Source: Chlorophyllum brunneum
Lineage: Eukaryota > Basidiomycota > Agaricomycetes > Agaricales > Agaricaceae
Direction: 5' to 3'
Assembly: GCA_963576785.1 (NCBI GenBank)
Contig: OY756147.1
Coordinates: forward strand, 1,736,001-1,800,000
DNA: 64,000 nt
Every line of letters begins with the position of its first letter. Position 1 is the stretch's first letter. Below, one piece after another: positions 1 through 11,385 of the stretch. The translations under genes and the position numbers were made by a program. Below the pieces are notes generated by a model. The model made no database searches. It was not told the origin of the DNA and worked only from the letters and a program-made list of their open reading frames with translations.

Positions 1-1
1 A

Positions 2-997
2 GGATCAAGACCTAATATGTCTAACCAACAAGCCTCTTTTGCCGCCACCGCCAACTACCAAGCTCACCCTCAGGGCAACTTACCCAGGACTTGCCCTGGA
101 CCACCCTGGAACCACTTCCACCCTGGAGGCGATACCAGGGCCCAGCCTGCAAGAGGTCCTCGCCACCCTGCCAATCCGAGTGGGCAGCCCCCTCAGCCTT
201 CTCCTCCTACTCCTACCTGGATTAACGTCCAGAAGAAGAAGAAGAAGCCCAAAAAGCGCCAGGGTAAACCCCAGGCCCACATGGCGGAAGCCATGGCGGG
301 CTTTGCCACTGCCACAGAACCAGTGGTCTGTCGCTTCACTGGTCCAGGGATGACCCCCTTCGATCTGATGAGGCGCATGGATGTGCTTCAACCCGTTCCC
401 GCTCCCGCTCCTCCAACCACTCATGTACTAGTGAGTGAGAGACCAAAACCTCTTACTTGGGTTAATCCCAAGAAGGTCCAGCAGGCACGAGAGAATGCTC
501 GTACTGAGCTCGAGAAAAAGGTGTGTGCTGAAGCACAAAACTTATGTTTCACCGCCCTGCTCGAAAACTCACTGCGGATCCAACAGGTGACCACCTGGCA
601 TGACCGCGTCACTGGTCCGTCGCCCATGCAAATGGCAAAGAAACGTGCCCTCGATTATTATGATCGACAAATGCATGAGATCTCTCATCCCCACGCCCAA
701 CCAAGACGATTGGTGACACCTCCCGGTACACCTTCAGTTCCTTCTGGTCACCCCCCAGGTTGTACCTGTGAGGGACACACGAGGATCCCAAGCATGGACT
801 CTGTCGCCCGGGGCGACTCGCTTGAACCCGGAGAGGTTCAGCCATTCTACCTTCCTCCTCGAGAGGAAATAGTAGCTCTGGCTGTAAGGACCTATGAAGA
901 GGAATTCCCTCCTCTTCCTCGGGCCTCCCCTCCGATGGAGCATTTCCAGAGTAAGAGATACTCTCTTACTCAGAAGAACAAGACCACTGACAGGTGA
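2..997 (+). CDS. copia Gag, C-terminal part (copy 1)
   Basis: The frame is open from the window edge to a TGA at 995-997. By comparison with copy 2 it is the C-terminal ~60% of a 532-residue Gag. It is rich in proline and has a lysine-rich patch (QKKKKKPKKRQ) that could bind RNA; no CCHC zinc knuckle is visible. The next segment (from 1013) lies in the same frame after the single stop, so Gag and Pol may once have been one frame or may be joined by read-through. About 20 residues differ from copy 2 in this part, against only two in the following 531 residues. Confidence 0.85.
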   Translation, partial: GSRPNMSNQQASFAATANYQAHPQGNLPRTCPGPPWNHFHPGGDTRAQPARGPRHPANPSGQPPQPSPPTPTWINVQKKKKKPKKRQGKPQAHMAEAMAGFATATEPVVCRFTGPGMTPFDLMRRMDVLQPVPAPAPPTTHVLVSERPKPLTWVNPKKVQQARENARTELEKKVCAEAQNLCFTALLENSLRIQQVTTWHDRVTGPSPMQMAKKRALDYYDRQMHEISHPHAQPRRLVTPPGTPSVPSGHPPGCTCEGHTRIPSMDSVARGDSLEPGEVQPFYLPPREEIVALAVRTYEEEFPPLPRASPPMEHFQSKRYSLTQKNKTTDR

Positions 998-1012
998 CCT
1001 GCCACACTTACA

Positions 1013-3678
1013 GTGTTGGTAGACGCAGCCTTCAAATGGCTTGAGAGTGAGAAGGAGGTTGATGACCTCATGGCGCTGGCTCAGGATGTTGCCTACAATA
1101 TCCGTGACCCCAGGAACCCTGTGAACATCGCAGGACCCTCTTCTGGGCCTCTCCCGAAGTCCCCAAAGTCCGAACCATTTGCTTCGGCACCTCAATCTGA
1201 GGTGTCTCTTGGACTTTCGTCGACCAACTACGGAAGCGACTTCAAGAAGAAGGGAGGAGCTGGGTACGTGATCAATTCGATCTCAGATACTCTTACTAAC
1301 CCTGATACACAGTCCTGTCACCAATATGCCGACCGGCCGTCTTCGCAAGAAGAAGAGCAAGGGCAAGGGGAAAGGATATCGGGGGCTGGGCATATAGATA
1401 CGCTATCGGGATCTTTAGGATCCCATAATAATGTATTTTCATGCAAATCGATGAATGAGAAGTGTTTTAACACTTCTCAACTTTTTTGTTTCTCAACATG
1501 CATGCCCGATCAGTATTTAAGAGTACCGGATCAAATAAGATCTCGATTGCTAAGCAATGATCAAATCATAACGCCACTAGAAGAATATAGTGACATATGG
1601 CTATTAGACTCAGGGGCATCATGTCATTATACCCCTTATGCGGAAGACTTCATCAACTTCGAAGAACTCGAAGTTTTGATCCCAATTAAGACTGTAGGAG
1701 CACAAGGTCCCTATCTTAATGCGGTTGGTCTTGGCGCAGTTATGCTTAAGTATAGAGTCTATAACGGGAAGACTGACAGCATTCAACCAATGCAGATATT
1801 AATATATCCAGTCTTCCTTCTAAAAGGAACCTCTGAACGACTAATGTCAGTGGGACAGTTATGCCAGGATGGCAAAACTGTTAGAACAGATGCCAATGAA
1901 TCAGTAGTAGTTGATAGCGAAGGAAATGCTATTCTTCAAGCATATCCTTCAGCAAGTCGTAATACTACTTTACATTTTGTTAACACAAAAATTGTACACT
2001 CGGAACAAGCAGCTATGACTGCGGATCCGATCGTTGGCTACAAAGTTGTACATGCGAGATTAGGACATCCCTCTAATCGTATCCTCAATTATTTTGAGAA
2101 AAATACGATTGGGTTTACTCCGGTGCGGATTCCTGAGCAAAAATCTGTCTGTGACGGTTGTACCAAGGGAAAGATGCACCAGAAACCCTTTAGAGAGAAC
2201 CCTACACGTGCAAAGCGTCCATTCGAAAGAATACACTCGGATTTAGTTGAACTTCCGATTCTTTCTTACCATAAATTTAAATGGGTCATGACCATAATAG
2301 ACAACTTTTCCTCTCATGGATGGATTCGCTTCCTCCATAAGAAATCAGAAGCAGCAGAAGAAATGAAAAATTTCATTGCCCTAATTCAGACTCAATATGA
2401 GACTAAATTAAAATATCCCTGCACTGATAGAGGAGGAGAGTATGCAACTGACAAGTTGCAATCTCATTTACACTCATTAGGGATCATACATGAGACTAGT
2501 GCACTGCACATACACCAACAAAATGGTCGAGCAGAATGCTTGAACCGAACTCTAATGGATAAAGCAGAAGCAATGCGGCATCATGCTTGCATTCCTGATG
2601 GTTGGTAGGAGTTTTCTATAGATCATGTGATACATATCTATAATAAAACACCGGTATCACGGCTCATGTGGAAAACACCTTATAAAGTGTTGAATCAGAA
2701 GATTCCAGACATCTCTAAAGAGAGAGTCTTTGGCTGCAGTGCTTATGTCTTTCTCCCAAAAGAGATAAACTGACAGCGAAGTCAGAACTCATGATTTCCC
2801 TTGGTTGGACATCAGACAGGAAAAACTATTGTTTCATGAGGCACCTAAATGGAAATGTGATCTATACATCTCCAACAGCTGTATTCAGTGAAGAACACTT
2901 CCCTAAATGTGTTGGGAAAAAGCGAGAAGAATGGATGAACCAACCATCATCTTCTACTTCTAAATGTGTTGGGAAGAAGCGAGAAGAATGGATGAACCAA
3001 CCATCATCTTCTACTTCTCGAAGTACACCTTCAGAAGTTATTGTCTTCCATACTCCAGATCCATCTACTGGTTTACCTATTGATAGACTACCAAGCCCTA
3101 TTCCCCGAACTTCTCCCAAAAGTTCTCCGGAAAACAGGACTTATAGATCTGTTCATGGACGAATTCCTACTCCTTTCCCTGAACCTAAAAAGAATAAAGG
3201 GAAGGGAAAAGCACCGAATATCGATACCAATGTTCAGGAGGAGTGGGATGGTATTGTGCAAAACATTCTCTTTCCACCAAGAGAAGCACAAACACCAGAA
3301 GATGATGACAGTGATGGATTATCATATGCTGATCCACCTAATAACCCTGAAGGTCCGAACCATCCGCCTTCTCTAAGAGATGATCCAGATGTACAACCAT
3401 TCATACACTATACCCCTATCGAAGATGATTGGGATGCTGGTCCTTCTGTACCATGTGGAGAGCGACATTTGGCTACTGCTGAACTCTCACGTCGTCTCCA
3501 AGGGAGTCTTTTCGGATCAAAAATCTCGGAGCACCCATCACTGGGTTGGGGCATCATCATAAACATCCCAAAGTCAAGTCTTCTATCCCTCTTCCCCATT
3601 TCTATGCCTCCTCCATTTCTATTTCATAACTGTAAGCTATCCCCTTTAAGTCCAATTGTAGGTCTACACCGTAGATGA
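1013..3678 (+). pseudogene. copia protease-integrase region (copy 1), broken
   Basis: The first open segment, 1013-2608, carries the aspartic protease site LLDSGASCHYTP, a GAG-pre-integrase region with HARLGHPSN and CDGCTKGKMH (zinc-binding type), and an integrase core with HSDLVELP, TDRGGEY and QQNGRAECLNRTL supplying the D, D and E residues. TDRGGEY replaces the usual TDNGGEY. A TAG ends the frame at 2608. The integrase then continues (KTPYKVLNQK, RVFGCSAYV) until a 1-nt frameshift near 2760-2775, and resumes at 2791 with MISLGWTSDRKNY. The tail to 3678 is a low-complexity hinge. The same lesions are present in copy 2. Confidence 0.9.
2905..3018 (+). repeat. 57-bp tandem duplication in copia hinge
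   Basis: Two in-frame 57-bp units (2905-2961 and 2962-3018) encode the same 19 residues starting KCVGKKREEWMNQ. They differ by one base (aaaaagcg against aagaagcg). Copy 2 has only one unit, so this duplication arose in copy 1 or was lost from copy 2. Confidence 0.9.
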
Positions 3679-4330
3679 TCATCTGGAGAAAGTCCCAAAT
3701 AAATAATGTATTCTGCCTAACCTCTTCCTATCTTCTCTCTTCTCCGTCCTACCTTTATAGTATAAAAACATTATCAATCCATTTGTACCTGGTCCCCTAT
3801 TGTTCTACACCTTGTCCATAGATGATTACCTTCATTTTTCTTCCCATTTTTCGGTCTAATTACTTCATTAAAATGTACCTTGGCATATTTCTTTCACACT
3901 TCTAAAACTGGGCCATATTCATGTATGTATATAAGTAGTATGTCTTCGATAGGGGAAGGCAGTGAAATACGAATGAGTATCTAAATCCCCTCAGATTCCC
4001 AAAGCCACTTCGTCTCTTATCTATCTCAACTTCATTAATTACCCAAACTTGATCACCATTTTTCTCGACCATTTCCTGGTCAATTCCTCTCAAATCTTCA
4101 ATGCTCTGTACCACTAATCGACTCCTTTTGGTTGGAAGCAAAGCGGTTGTTGGATTCGGCCGCGCTCGTTAAAGCGTTCGCTCTCCAGCCCATACCCTTG
4201 TTCTACAACCACGAGGTCACTCGGATCAAATACCGGTTTCTGAAATACCTCAGAGACCGCAAAGAACCAGAAAAGTACCTGAACGTCCAGGAAACTTCTA
4301 TGGTTCTACAAAGCATCCGACCAAAATACT
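3560..4330 (+). other. non-coding interruption inside the copia element
   Basis: Between the integrase hinge and the reverse transcriptase there are about 0.7 kb of AT-rich sequence with scattered stops in all frames. A more GC-rich stretch at ~4132-4260 contains gcggccgcgctcg-type sequence unlike the rest of the element. Copia elements normally run straight from hinge to RT. The same block lies in copy 2 (~19000-19770), so it predates the shared ancestry of this part. It could be a nested remnant or a captured fragment; I do not recognise it. Confidence 0.6.
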
Positions 4331-4343
4331 CCAGGATTATGAG

Positions 4344-6073
4344 ATGTTCCAACCTCCTAAGTCGAAGTTGACAAGTTCTACAAGTAGACTTGTTAGACAA
4401 ATTCGATCAGAGGCTCCCAAACCTGGAATAATCAATAGACGTTCTCAGCATGAAGCTTCTACAATAGAAGACTTATGCAGAGAAGGAGGAGTAGGGATGA
4501 TCGATTATCTATACACTCAAAAAGTCGAATCACCATTAGTTCCTATTTCTTTCAAGGATCTAAATTGACTACCATCAGAAGAGAAATCTAAATGGTGGAA
4601 AGTGTGCTTAGAAGAGTTAAATTCACTCAAAGAAAGACATGTTTATGACTTAGCTAAACTTCTGCCTGGAAAAAAAGCTGTCAAAAATAGATGGGTCTTT
4701 ACACCCAAATCAGACGGTCAATATTGTGCTCGACTAGTAGCAAAAGGATTCTCTCAGATAGAAGGAATCGATTACGATGAACTATTTTCACCAGTAGTCC
4801 GTTATGAGACAGCACGACTCATATTTGCAGTCGCTGCCCTCAACAATTGGGAGATGCTCAGTTTAGATGTTAAAACTGCTTATCTCTACGGAAAACTGGA
4901 TGAAGAACTCTATATGGAACTTCTAGAAGGTTTCAATACAGGTCATGGTAATTTGGTTTGGAAATTAAACTGAGCCATTTATGGACTAAAGCAATCCGGA
5001 TGACAATGGTGGAAGGAATTGACTAAGTCAATGACCGACCTAGAATTTGTCCGATCCAAACTAGATGCTGGAGTCTATTATTACTACGACCCTGAAACCA
5101 AAGAGCTTATTATAGCTCTGGTCTATGTAGATGACTCAATGTTCATCGGAATTAGAGGCTCTAGACTTTTACATGAGAAGCGAGCACTTTTTATGAAGAA
5201 ATGGGAATGCCGAGACCTTGGTCCAACCAAAGAGTTTCTTGGCATGAAAATTTCACGAAATCCTATAAACCGATCAATCACCCTAGACCAAATGGATTAT
5301 CTAGGAAAAGTCCTTGATCGATTTAAAGTAATTGGAAAAGAAGAAATCCCATTACCAAATGGATTTATCTTCGAATCCAATACAGGAAAAGTGACACCTG
5401 ACTTCATAAAGAGGTATCAACAGTTAGTAGGATCAGTTATATATCTGATGATAGGCAGTCGGCCCGACATAGCTTTTGCCACTGTCAAATTATCACAACA
5501 TATGACCAATCCCACTAAAGCACATTATAATGCAGGCCTACATTTGCTAAAGTATCTTAATGCTACTCGCAAATATAGAATTACCTATAATGGAAGTTCT
5601 ATGCAAGGCCTTAATGCCTTTTCCGACTCTGATTGGGCTGGTGATCCAATTAGTCATAAATCTGTAACTGGATATTCTGTTTATTAGCCAGCGGAGCTAT
5701 TGCTTGGTTAAGTAGGAAACAGAAAACTGTTGCATTATCTTCCACTGAAGCCGAATATATGGCTTTGTCAGATTGCAGTAGACAACTTGTTTGGACTGTC
5801 AATTTGTTGAAAGAGATTGGTATCCAATCATTGGCCCCTTATCTCTTCGGTGATAATGAGGGTTCAATATTTTGGGCCAAGAATCCAGTAACAGAAAAAC
5901 GATCAAAACATGTTGACGTCAAATACCATTACATTTGTGATTTGGTAGAAGATGGAAAGATTGAAATATTCTCTGTGAAAGGCACTGAAAATCCTGCCGA
6001 TATTCTCACAAAGAATTTAGACAAAATTAAATTCAATCTATTCCGACCTCGCCTTGGCTTGACGTTTGAGTGA
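4344..6073 (+). pseudogene. copia reverse transcriptase-RNase H region (copy 1), broken
   Basis: The segments are 4344-4568 (hinge), 4602-4973 (RT start: NRWVFTPKSDG, ARLVAKGFSQIEGIDYDELF, LDVKTAYLYGKLDEELYM), 5019-5687 (RT with catalytic ALVYVDDSMF, then SRPDIAFA and SDSDWAGD) and 5759-6073 (RNase H with MALSDCSRQLVW, DNEGSIFWAKNP and KRSKHVDVKYHYI). They are parted by stops at 4566, 4971, ~5001 (the TGA sits where the family has Arg or Lys before QW) and 5685. Translation of the segments is identical to copy 2. The purine-rich stretch aaagcaaggaggag just before the LTR at 6109 is a good polypurine tract. Confidence 0.92.
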
Positions 6074-6108
6074 TTAAAAACTCTATATCAATACAAAGCA
6101 AGGAGGAG

Positions 6109-6680
6109 TGTTGAAGTTTCGGACATATTCTAGAAATAGACTATGAAGTCATTATGTTAATAATAGACTGATCCGTTACTTTCCAGTAACTTCATTCTGT
6201 AGTAACTTCTAAATAAGTTGCTCTGCATACGATGAGAGTCATAAGTACTTGATAGATTATTTTATATAGTACCAATGACTAGATACTACGTTCCGCAGTA
6301 CTTCGCAGGCACTACGCCGCAGTTAAAGGGAGTCATAAGGAACAATCCATGCAATGCTAGTACTTTATGTAGTATGACTTGCCTATGTTACAATATGTAT
6401 ATAAACCCCATGTAGCAGACCTAGTTCTGCATCTTGTTCAATCGAACAACTTCTTCATCATTGCCTATCTCTTTGAGTACAACACCTCCATCGATTTAAT
6501 CGACTTTGACCTCTACTCCTCTGATGTTAACTGCTTCATCAATAATATCTGTCTATCCGAATTACCTTTCTATAGGTATCAGATAGAAGCTTATTATCTC
6601 GGTGAGTAGACCCTACGTTCTCTCCCACTGCGTTTACTGCTGCCCCCAGCAAACAACTCGTTACGGTTGTTTCCTCAACA
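6109..6680 (+). repeat. 3' LTR of copia copy 1 (572 bp)
   Basis: It starts TGTTGA and ends TCAACA, giving a 6-bp terminal inverted repeat. Its borders are fixed by comparison with the LTRs at 16655-17226 and 24215-24786, all 572 bp. A TATA-like tatataaaccccatg lies at ~6396. By eye I see one difference from the 3' LTR of copy 2 (a TG/CG change near the end). Confidence 0.95.
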
Positions 6681-7277
6681 GATACCGCAAAATTCTCAAG
6701 AATATTAGTTGCTACTAAAACGATATATCCTGGCTTCAAACCGAACACTTGTCCATCATAAACCTTTTCCTCCTCTCGATTCTCCTCCCTTCATCCAGGG
6801 GTAGACCCCGATCCCGAACCAGAATCCGTATCCACCAATCTCGTCCGTTTAATAAACATCGGTACGGGTGCAAGCGCATTCGGTGATCCACCAGTGGATC
6901 CAACAGCAGGACTATTAAAGCCGCTGTTCGTGTGGTTTAATGCAGGACTGTGAATGGTTGGAGATCCAATTGAAGGTGGTGGTGGTGATAGAGGTGCGTC
7001 CAGCGGTGTTGAATCAAGCGGGTCTGGACATGGGCCAAGGAGTGCATCCATCCCAAAATTATCGTGGACTGGGCGAGGCGGTGGACCTTCGACTCCATGG
7101 CTTCGAGTAGCTAGGGCACGTAGCACAGTGAATGAGGACGATGACACCGTAGAAGAGACATACCTCTTTGCGTAGATCCTCACCCGCATACTTTCCTTCC
7201 GGTTACTCCGGTTCAATAAATATGGCAATGTTTTCCACCAGATCTATACCTGCACAGCCGAACACTTGTCTCGGGGA
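6681..7277 (-). pseudogene. LRR-gene tail fragment 1
   Basis: On the minus strand this matches the last two exons and downstream flank of the LRR gene at 30165-30998. Recognisable parts are the EDLRKE-type exon end (here shifted), the PPPRPVHDNFGMDALLGP stretch, the TPLDAPLSPPPPS stretch and the C-terminal APVPMFIKRTRLVDTDSGSG. Similarity to the parent stops at tgtctcgggg (~7277); fragment 2 has the same break and continues with the same foreign sequence, so both come from one truncation that was later duplicated. It has no start region of its own and is unlikely to be expressed as the parent protein. The copia copy 1 LTR abuts it at 6680. Confidence 0.85.
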
Positions 7278-7800
7278 ATCCTATCGTGAAGTGTGTAGAA
7301 CCTGTGCCGAGAGGGGGTGGTGGGGGAGACGTCAAATGGCTATCGTTTTGATAACCATATTTTTAGGAGACACCCCCGATACGAAGCTCTGGATCATCCA
7401 AAATGGGCATTGGACCATATTTACGCCATGGTGAGGGATGTAAAGTCCGAGCCCGATCTAGCTGAGTTCAAGCTTTGTTAGGTTGAGAACAAATAGTCAG
7501 CGAACGAAGTACAGAGGGACGTCGCGGATCTAAGCCGACATGGTGTTGAACAGCCGCTGCTTGAACATAGAACAAATCCTGGTAACCATGAACCAAGAAT
7601 AGGACATCGCGGGAGCGAGTTACTGGTCTTTTGGCAGGGCAATTTTTGAACTGTCGATGGAGAAGATCGGGTTTACATCCTCGAGAAACAGAATTGCTGC
7701 AGCAGTGGACATAGAGGAGTCCCGTAAGAAAATCCTTCGAGATAGCAGTTTGGAAAGTGGCCCTCGAGAAGTGTTCCACGTCCTGTCCTGCAAGTGGATA
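7278..7800. other. duplicated intergenic spacer, no gene seen
   Basis: This spacer is shared with 10664-11120 at the other tail fragment (gaatcctatcgtgaa, gacgtcaaatggc, aacagccgc and others), so it belongs to the duplicated unit. Only short frames are present on either strand. Confidence 0.6.
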
Positions 7801-7867
7801 AATCTCGACGTGTTGTACACGTAGATCCTTATATCCATTCCACCATTTTGGCCAACAGCGAGACGTT
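7801..7867 (+). pseudogene. 67-bp remnant of a NACHT gene
   Basis: The stretch aatctcgacgtgttgtacac and what follows to gccaacagcgagacg matches NACHT1 around 12640-12710, the segment encoding LDVLYTQILMSIP and LWPTARR. No other part of the NACHT gene is present. The left neighbour matches the spacer found upstream of NACHT1. The simplest reading is that this duplicated unit once contained a whole NACHT gene that was deleted down to this scrap. Confidence 0.8.
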
Positions 7868-8107
7868 TTCTAGCTATGGGATGTATCTACTTGTGAAAAA
7901 TAGGTACTTATCAAACCATCATCCCTCGGAGAATCGACCTCTTTGTGACTCTGGTCCATACGCCTATGGGAAAACAAGGTATCGAAGGTCAGATCCGAAG
8001 GACAGTATCAGTGGTACGACATTCAGATCCCCCCCTTTGGGGTGGTACGTTGTGCAGCTCAAAACAGGTAGGAGATTCATAATCTTGGGCCTGTGGAGTG
8101 GGTTGCC

Positions 8108-9251
8108 TCATTTCAACAGTATCTGAAACGAAATCCCGGTGTAGGAGTGCGCAGCGAAGTTGAGGTCTGTAATGGCAGCTGGATGCGACTCGTTCTCTGC
8201 TACACTTTGTAACTTCAGATTGCGAAAAACGCGGCAAGCCATTGACGCCGTGAGAGCTATGAAGGGAAAGCTCAGCATAGGTCGGTAGGTTGCAGGGATG
8301 GCGGGGAGAAGGATAAGAAATGCGAGTGGAATACTGAGACATGTGGTGATGCTGGAAGGAAACCGCAGTTCAAATTGGTGCTACCACAAACCAAGGGAAA
8401 TACTCACAGATAATACTGCTGTCCTCCCTGGAGCACCGCTCGTGAGATTCGGGGAAGCGCTCGTCCAGAAACAATCGTATCCCAGGTGACTCCAATACTG
8501 GGATCAGCATGGGAAGTCGCCACCTTGTATGAAATTGCCAGGAAAATGGTCGTGTCGAAGAAGGCTACCATGAATCCCGTTGCAGATATGTAGGGTTGCA
8601 CCTCAGTATACGTGCAGTATTTGGTGCCAGGTATGTGTCCCAACTCAGCCCCGTAAATGGCGGTAGTCATAAATCCGTTTTCGGTAAGCCATAAGACGAA
8701 GAAGAAGCTTTGTACCCAACGATTGCTTGCATAGACAGCACGTAGGCGTTGGAGGAAGAGGAAGGAGGATGTGAGGTTTGCAAAACAACAAATTATACCC
8801 ATCCCTAGGTTAACCACACCGTGACAGTCTTCCACCGGAACGGCTGACGAGGGAAGTAGGAATTACGGGGTCCCCGTAGGATAGAGTGGAAACTTACTCT
8901 GTCGGATTATGGAAAGCACGACGAAAATTGTGGCGAAGATCCTAGAGACTCCGATGAAGGAACCATTGGCAATTTTATTGGTTGCAACTTTAACTGACCT
9001 CGTGGATATAAAGCACGCTGATACAAGCCGGAAAGGACTCCGACGTAGAATGCAAATGTCGTCCGGGATATATAATAAAATATCCCATAGGATTACCTGT
9101 GGAATCAAACCATTGGTACGGGACAAAATTGAACAACTGTGGAGCTCACACCAAGGGTCGCAATTGTCACATTCCTTGCTACTTCAAACTGCGCGGATTC
9201 AGCTGGCGGAAGGTGGTTTAGATACGTATCGGGATTAAGAGGGGCGGACAT
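8108..9251 (-). CDS. seven-helix membrane protein, copy A
   Basis: Model: start ATG at 9251 (MSAPLNPDTY), an intron after IATL, then exon ILWDILLYIPDDICIL, further short exons (IFATIFVVLSIIRQ), a long exon 8835-8404 (FLQRLRAVYASNRWVQ, then YTEVQPYISATGFMVAFFDTT, GQQYYL) and a last exon from ~8345. The hydrophobic segments suggest about seven membrane helices. It resembles a large family of uncharacterised basidiomycete 7TM proteins (WD-x-L-x-x-x-P-x-x near helix 2), for which no ligand or function is known to me. Relative to copy B one base is missing near 8138, so the tail shifts frame and stops at 8108; the original frame would continue to 7989. The centre is almost identical to copy B. Confidence 0.7.
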
Positions 9252-9939
9252 GAACAGGGTCCAGTGGACGCAATAGTCACCCAAGGTCCATTTTAACAGT
9301 TCAGAAGACTAAGATTAGGACAGATAGGAGAATCCAATCATGCGAAGTATAATATTGTAACTACTTGAAGCCTTTCAAGTGGTTCGCGGGCTAGAAATCA
9401 CTAGGACACTTGAACCAAATTAGGATTGACAGTCTGTAGCCCAGAAGTCAGACTCGTTCCCTGTCATGGAATGCCTCGATAATCGCTGTTCGGACATTTC
9501 ACCACGTGGGATGCGTCAAGTTCGGCGAATAGCGCTTCCCTCGACTGGGAACTGAAGTTTGTTCCTTGCTACGGGTTCAAAACCACTGCACAGAAAGTCC
9601 CGAGGGGCAACAAGCATAACTTGCGCCTGTCATTGATACGAATTACACTGCAGCGCCCCCGGCTCCTTATCTCCTGGGTTCAGATGTAAAATGAGTTTAA
9701 TCTTGTGAACCTTTGCGGCTATTCATGATTTGGGGTTCGGGACCAATTTCCAGATAGACAGGATCATCACCGACGCTCACAATACCACGACGGAGTCGTG
9801 ATTCCTTGACCACGAAAGTCTTACTGCGGAGCCAAGCTCCAGGCCTGGTAGGTCATCAGGATGTTCAATGCTGGTGAGGGACACCATCATGCCGTGGCAT
9901 CGGCTCGGAGTACCATCCACGAGCGTTCATTGCACATAC
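9252..9939. other. intergenic, no gene seen
   Basis: The first ~100 bp still resemble the regions upstream of membrane copies B and C (acccaagggtcca, cagttcagaagac). The rest shows only short, unconvincing frames. The end (~9940) begins the match to the LRR-gene downstream flank. Confidence 0.6.
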
Positions 9940-10663
9940 AAGAAGAGGGAAAGATATAGATACCGCAGAATTACTTAAGAATATTAGTTGCTACTGAAAT
10001 GATATATCCTGGCTTCAAACCGAACTACTTGTCCATCATAAACCATTTCCTCCTCTCGGTTCTCCGCCTCCCCTCATCCAGGCGTAGGCCCCGAATCAGG
10101 ATCCGTATACACCAATCTCGTCCGTTTAACAAACATCGGTACAGGTGCAAGCGTATTCGGTGATCCACCAGTAGATCCAACGGCAGGTGATACAACATTC
10201 CCATTCCCACTAGTCGACGACGGAACATCAGAAGAGCTCAACGTCGGCGAAATTGCACCCTTAATTGAATTCGAAGACCTTGGTAGAACATACGGCCTAT
10301 GTGGCGGTTTCTGAATCCGCTCTGTTACAGTCGGACTATGAAATCCGTTGATCGTATGGCCAAATGCGGGATCGATTGATTGGAGCTCCAACAGAAGGTG
10401 GTGATAGAGATGTGTCCATCGGTGTCGGATCAAGCGGGAGGCATGGGCCGAGGAGTGCGTCCATCCCAGATTCATCCGTGGTTGGGCCAGACGGTGGACC
10501 TTCGACTCCATGGCTTCGAGTAGCTAGGGTACACAACGTAGCCAATGGAGACACCATAGAAAAGATGTACCTCTTTGCGTAAATCCTCACCCACGTACTC
10601 TCCTTCCAGTTTCTCCCCCTTCTTCCACCAGCCTCTATACGTGCACAGCCGAACACTTGTCTC
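9940..10663 (-). pseudogene. LRR-gene tail fragment 2
   Basis: This is the second truncated copy of the last exons of the LRR gene, on the minus strand. Visible parts are KLEGEYVGEDLRKE (exon end), ATRSHGVEGPPSGP and DESGMDALLGP, TPMDTSLSPPSVG, TERIQKPPHRPYVLPR (kept better than in fragment 1) and VPMFVKRTRLVYTDPDSG. It ends at the same tgtctcgggg junction as fragment 1. The tail reading frame is shifted in the middle (near 10360-10390), so it is a pseudogene. It lies about 3.28 kb from fragment 1, which gives the tandem unit length. Confidence 0.85.
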
Positions 10664-11385
10664 GGGGAATCCTATCGTGAATTGTGCAGAACCTGTGCCG
10701 AGAGGGGTTGCGGGGGAGACGTCAAATGGCCATCGTTTTAACAATCATATTTTAGGAGACACCCTCAATACGAAGGTCTGCCCCGTACGAAATACGAAAT
10801 GTGTACCGGATCATATTTACGCCGTGGTGAAGGATGTCAAGTTCGAGCTTGATTTAGCTGAGTTCAAATTTCGTTCGGTTGATAACAAATAGTCAGCCAA
10901 TGAAGTATGAAGGAACGTCGTAGATCCGAGTCGACGTAGTGCTGAACAGCCGCCACTTTTGAACTGCCGATGGTGGAGAAGATAACATTTAATCACTGGC
11001 GGATCAAGGACTCCGGACTTAATCTACGTCCTTGAGAAACCGGGGGGCGTAAAGGGGTCGCGCGAGAGAGTATTTCGAGATAGGAATTGGGAAAGTGCTT
11101 CTCGACGTCCTGTGGGTGGATAACCTTGGTGCTTCCAATTCCCGATAGGACGATTGTCACGCGGGTTTGAAAGGTAACATGTTGTATGAGTGCTGAGCGC
11201 TAGCGCTGAGCTTCGGTGCTCGGCTCTAACCGGCTCTTCAGCGCTTCACCAGTGGATTCAATAAAAAAGACTCTGCCCAATTGCTCATAAGACCACGCGG
11301 CTCAAACCTTGCTCAGCTACTTCCATTATCATTACATCCGATACATATCCCTTCGAAGAATAGCGACGAGGGTATCATACAGTAG
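10664..11385. other. spacer upstream of NACHT1
   Basis: It begins with the spacer shared with copy 1. Around 11190-11250 there is a GC-rich, self-complementary patch (gagcgctagcgctgagc, then cggctc/gagccg-like pairs). No gene is seen. It presumably contains the NACHT1 promoter; ttacatccgatacatatccc precedes the start. Confidence 0.5.

Larger units (their letters stand above)
1..6680 (+). mobile_element. Ty1/copia LTR retrotransposon, copy 1, 5' end cut by window
   Basis: Gag, protease, integrase, reverse transcriptase and RNase H segments follow in copia order on the plus strand and end in a 572-bp LTR. The 5' LTR, primer site and gag start lie outside the window. The reading frame is broken by at least six stops and one frameshift, so it cannot make a full polyprotein as it stands. 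The sequence right of the LTR (from 6681) matches the unoccupied paralogue near 9957 and the region near 30190, so the element entered a copy of the LRR-gene downstream flank. A second copy lies inverted at 16655-25188. Confidence 0.95.

Noticed and set aside
80..424. Long minus-strand frame opposite copia gag
   Set aside because: It is a shadow of the gag frame; the same appears opposite copy 2 and it lacks any domain.
11190..11250. GC-rich palindromic patch as a CRISPR-like or hairpin RNA
   Set aside because: It lacks regular spacers or a conserved RNA fold, and this is a fungal nuclear sequence; more likely a local repeat.
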